Source of the DNA: Synergistaceae bacterium
GTDB taxonomy: Bacteria > Synergistota > Synergistia > Synergistales > Aminobacteriaceae
Direction: 5' to 3'
Assembly: GCA_017458545.1 (NCBI GenBank)
Contig: JAFTBA010000261.1
Location: forward strand, 1-8,703
DNA length: 8,703 nucleotides
The translations under genes were made by a program, and so were the position numbers. Position 1 is the stretch's first letter; the number at the start of each line of letters is the position of its first letter. Below, one piece after another: positions 6,801 to 8,703 of this stretch. The notes under the pieces were generated by a model that was not told where the DNA came from, searched no databases, and was given only the letters and a program-made list of their open reading frames with translations.

Positions 6801-6814
6801 TGTGAAGTTTCACA
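6801..6814. promoter_or_regulatory. Palindrome TGTGAA-GT-TTCACA, candidate operator
   Basis: A 14-base inverted repeat with perfect 6-base arms around a 2-base centre. It covers the last codons and stop of the small gene and lies about 50 bases upstream of the transporter -10 box, where an activator could bind. The half sites resemble CRP boxes, but the spacing is two bases shorter than TGTGA-N6-TCACA, so CRP binding is doubtful. It could also be chance. Confidence 0.3.
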
Positions 6815-7010
6815 GACTGGAAAATTCCGCTCTCAGTTTCTCAAGAGTTATACGTTCAGTTTCATCATCATTAAGTGCCTCTATAGTCTCAGGAGTAAGA
6901 TTACCGTAAATGTCATATATGTATGACGGTTCATATCCCGGTAAGTCGTCAAGAAGAGGATATTCTCTTCTTGGTCTGCTCATTCTCCGTCTCTCTAATA
7001 CCGTTTCCAT
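6810..7010 (-). CDS. Small protein of unknown function (66 residues)
   Basis: I do not recognise this protein. The start at 7010 is supported by GAGGTG 6 bases upstream; an earlier in-frame ATG at 7031 would lack such a site. The N-terminus is basic (ERRRMSRPRRE, 6-16). A proline- and tyrosine-rich middle follows (PGYEPSYIYDIYG, 24-36), then an acidic, helix-prone C-terminus (LTPETIEALNDDETERITLE, 38-57). There is no signal peptide or membrane segment. It lies between the transporter operon and the divergent kinase, with a TATAAT upstream. The charge layout would fit a small DNA- or partner-binding protein such as an antitoxin without a visible toxin, but no motif proves that. It could read through into the transporter operon, since no terminator separates them. 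Confidence 0.6.
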   Translation of the reverse strand: METVLERRRMSRPRREYPLLDDLPGYEPSYIYDIYGNLTPETIEALNDDETERITLEKLRAEFSSL

Positions 7011-7016
7011 AATTAT

Positions 7017-7022
7017 CACCTC
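7017..7022 (-). promoter_or_regulatory. Ribosome binding site deciding the start of the small gene
   Basis: GAGGTG on the minus strand, 6 bases from the ATG at 7010. It lies within the first codons that a start at 7031 would translate, so the shorter 66-residue form is preferred. Confidence 0.65.
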
Positions 7023-7024
7023 GT

Positions 7025-7052
7025 TCAACATTGAGGCAGAAAATTATACAAT
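7025..7052 (+). promoter_or_regulatory. Possible promoter of the sugar kinase gene
   Basis: TACAAT (7047-7052, 5 of 6) with TCAACA (7025-7030, 4 of 6) 16 bases upstream. It occupies the same bases as the minus-strand -10 box at 7048-7043, so RNA polymerase could serve only one direction at a time. Confidence 0.4.
7043..7048 (-). promoter_or_regulatory. -10 box of the small gene (divergent)
   Basis: A perfect TATAAT on the minus strand, 32 bases upstream of the small gene's ATG. I find no good -35 at 16-18 bases; the sequence there (TCGTTT and neighbours) matches at only two positions. The promoter would therefore be weak or activator dependent. Confidence 0.4.
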
Positions 7053-7085
7053 ATACATATTCAGCAAACGAAAGGAATATTAATC

Positions 7086-8384
7086 ATGAACTACACACTC
7101 GGAATTGACACAGGCACAACCTCAATAAGCATTGTCGCAGTAAACGAATCTCATGAACTCCTCACAAGCAGAACAGTAAATCACAACGCATTCATTCAGG
7201 GCGATTTCCCGGAATCGCGTGTGCAGAACCCTGAACGCATACTCGAAATCGTTACGTCCAATCTCGAACTTATATTCTCAAAATACGGCAGCCCTTCAGC
7301 AATAGGTTTAACGGGTCAAATGCACGGCATTCTCTACGTCAACGCTAAGGGCAATGCGGTAAGCCCCCTTTACACGTGGCAGGACCCTGGCGCAAATATT
7401 CCCGTCAACGGCGAGTCATCACTTGAGATTCTTCACCGTAACGGCCTCAAATGCTCATCGGGTTACGGAACGGCGACTCATTTCTACTTACAGCGTTCAG
7501 GCAAGATACCATCTGACGCGGTTAAACTCTCAACAATCAGCGACTACATTGCTATGAAACTCTGCGTTAAAACATCTCCCGTACTTTCAGCTGAAATGGC
7601 AGCAGGGTTAGGGTCGTTTAATTTGCGCGAGAGACATTTCGAGATTAACGCGCTCGAAAACGCAGGAGTTAATGTCTCGTTCCTCCCTGAGGTTCAGAAA
7701 CGCTGTCAGGTAATCGGCACAACCTCTTCAGGAGTACCTGTTGTGAGTTCAATGGGAGATAATCAGGCGAGTTTCAAAGGCTCGGTAAATGACCCCGATA
7801 AATCCCTCCTGCTTAATGTCGGAACAGGCTCTCAAGTCTCATTCATGACCCGTAAATTTGTTGATGTTGAAGGCGATATTGAGCTGAGACCTTACGGAGA
7901 TGATTACATTCTCGCAGGCTCTGCGCTGTGCGGAGGAAGAGCTTACGCAATGCTCGAAGGGTTATACAGGGAGATTGCAGGAAAAGAATGTTACGGGTTA
8001 ATGAGTGAACTCGCAGAAAAATTTTTGATGTCTCACGGACTCAATGAGGCGTGGAATGTTGATACGAGGTTCAACGGTACCCGATCTGACCCTTCGATTA
8101 CGGGGAGCGTTAAAGGAATAACAGCTGAGAATTTCAATGCAGGTGCGTTCACAGTAGGAGTCATTCGCGGAATACTTGAGGAACTTCGCGGAATGTATGA
8201 GGCCATGAAGAGACTCACGGGCAGGAGTGCAGGCACGATTGTCGGTTCCGGGAACGGCCTGAGAAGGAACGAAATTATGCGGAGAATCGCAGGGGAATTG
8301 TTCGGGCTTGAGGTCAATATCCCTGAGTATCGTGAAGAAGCTGCAAGAGGCTGTGCGTTGTGCGCAATGGAATTATGCCTGTAA
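7086..8384 (+). CDS. FGGY-family carbohydrate kinase, sedoheptulokinase-like
   Basis: Predicted cytoplasmic ATP-dependent sugar kinase of the hexokinase/actin fold. The 432 residues show the phosphate-1 loop GIDTGTTS (6-13), the sugar-side GLTGQMHG (74-81) and TWQD (97-100), and the catalytic base Asp225 in MGDNQAS. The phosphate-2 loop NVGTGSQ is at 244-250 and the adenosine motif GSGNGLRRNE at 387-396. Several stretches follow human sedoheptulokinase (SHPK) as I remember it rather than xylulokinase or glycerol kinase: SGYGTAT (125-131) against GFGCAT, ISDYIAMKLC (151-160) against HDYVVAMLC, SAEMAAGLGSFN against SDQNAASWGYFN, and GDNQAS against GDLQAS. AAAGGA at 7071-7076 is 9 bases from the ATG. 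The gene diverges from a ribose-type importer, so it probably phosphorylates the imported sugar. Family certain; sedoheptulose as substrate is inference. Confidence 0.85.
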   Translation: MNYTLGIDTGTTSISIVAVNESHELLTSRTVNHNAFIQGDFPESRVQNPERILEIVTSNLELIFSKYGSPSAIGLTGQMHGILYVNAKGNAVSPLYTWQDPGANIPVNGESSLEILHRNGLKCSSGYGTATHFYLQRSGKIPSDAVKLSTISDYIAMKLCVKTSPVLSAEMAAGLGSFNLRERHFEINALENAGVNVSFLPEVQKRCQVIGTTSSGVPVVSSMGDNQASFKGSVNDPDKSLLLNVGTGSQVSFMTRKFVDVEGDIELRPYGDDYILAGSALCGGRAYAMLEGLYREIAGKECYGLMSELAEKFLMSHGLNEAWNVDTRFNGTRSDPSITGSVKGITAENFNAGAFTVGVIRGILEELRGMYEAMKRLTGRSAGTIVGSGNGLRRNEIMRRIAGELFGLEVNIPEYREEAARGCALCAMELCL

Positions 8385-8417
8385 TTACGCTGCAACTTCA
8401 AAGAAGGAAGCTGAACT

Positions 8418-8703
8418 ATGGCCGTGAAAAAAAACAAAAAAAAATCAGATGACAAATTCAACCTCGATAATATCCTCTTCAAATGCCGCGACATTCTCCG
8501 TCAGGCTAGAAATTCAGGCTCATTCTTCGAGAAAAGAGACATGATGCTGACGCTTGTATTTCTCCGTTTCATCGGCGAAAAATTCGAGGACGGTATCGAA
8601 AATCTCCGCAAATCTTTAATCGCTGAAGGTCTTAACCCCGATGATGATGACATTCACAAAGCATTCTTCGATGACCCTACATTCACTGACGGAACTTACA
8701 ACC
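8418..8703 (+). CDS. hsdM: Type I restriction-modification methylase subunit HsdM (partial, N-terminal domain only)
   Basis: The window holds the first 95 codons and then ends. After a lysine-rich start (KKNKKK, 4-9) comes the HsdM N-terminal helical domain: NLDNILFKCRDILRQ (15-29) and then FFEKRDMMLTLVFLRFIGEKFED (36-58), whose LRFI..KFED corresponds to the family's FLRYIS..FEE. The N6-adenine methylase domain with its NPPF motif would lie beyond the edge. The enzyme methylates DNA together with an HsdS specificity subunit, and restricts with HsdR. GAAGGAAG at 8403-8410 is 7 bases before the ATG. The gene starts 33 bases after the kinase stop with no terminator between, so it may be co-transcribed, although the functions do not match. 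Confidence 0.82.
   Translation, partial: MAVKKNKKKSDDKFNLDNILFKCRDILRQARNSGSFFEKRDMMLTLVFLRFIGEKFEDGIENLRKSLIAEGLNPDDDDIHKAFFDDPTFTDGTYN
8427..8444 (+). repeat. A8-C-A9 homopolymer tract at the start of hsdM
   Basis: Eight A (8427-8434), one C, and nine A (8436-8444) encode KKNKKK at codons 4-9. Gain of one A in the second run gives a stop at codon 13 (ATC AGA TGA). Loss of one A shifts the frame to a TGA some 35 codons later. The tract is therefore able to switch the gene off by slippage; whether it does so cannot be seen from one sequence. Confidence 0.7.

Noticed and set aside
6801..6814. CRP binding site
   Set aside because: The TGTGA and TCACA halves are separated by 4 bases instead of the 6 needed.
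8033..8494. A 153-residue open frame on the minus strand covering the end of the kinase gene and the start of hsdM
   Set aside because: It is antisense to two well-supported genes, and its residues show no family motif. Its poly-Phe and poly-Leu stretches are just the A-tract of hsdM read backwards.

Overview
The window reads as a bacterial chromosome segment, densely packed, with two transcription units on the minus strand and one on the plus strand. No gap between genes exceeds about 150 bases. A binding protein with a cleavable signal peptide and a WecA/WecB pair suit a bacterium with an envelope polysaccharide. The fused RpiB-Upp protein and the moderate base composition make me think of Synergistota, but that placement is recollection and inference (low confidence). 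I saw no rRNA, tRNA, CRISPR array, transposase or other mobile element.

Left unit (minus strand, about 3063 down to beyond base 1): a strong TATAAT promoter drives a fused ribose-5-phosphate isomerase B / uracil phosphoribosyltransferase. It is followed by a polyprenyl-phosphate GlcNAc-1-phosphate transferase (WecA/TagO family) and a non-hydrolysing UDP-GlcNAc 2-epimerase (WecB/MnaA), which runs off the left edge. The last two overlap by ATGA. The unit combines pentose phosphate and pyrimidine salvage with the start of a cell-surface polysaccharide. The same neighbours (rpiB, upp, wecA/tagO, wecB/mnaA) occur beside the ATP synthase operon in many Firmicutes.

Middle unit (minus strand, about 6755 down to 3106): a complete ribose-type (CUT2) sugar ABC importer in the order binding protein, double ATPase, permease. 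A long imperfect hairpin built from GGG-run repeats separates binding protein and ATPase. A second, related repeat lies just after the permease and is part of its likely terminator. Upstream is a 66-residue small protein I cannot name, on the same strand, with its own promoter.

Right unit (plus strand, from about 7025): an FGGY kinase whose motifs match the sedoheptulokinase branch, divergent from the importer. It is followed 33 bases later by the start of a type I restriction-modification methylase (HsdM), cut by the right edge and carrying A8-C-A9 at its fifth codon.

How it may work together: the importer and divergent kinase look like an uptake and phosphorylation module for a sugar. If the kinase is a true sedoheptulokinase, the product enters the pentose phosphate pathway, where RpiB also acts. 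The most notable items are the RpiB-Upp fusion, the possible ketose uptake module, the GGG-run hairpin repeats, and the slippage-prone tract in hsdM.
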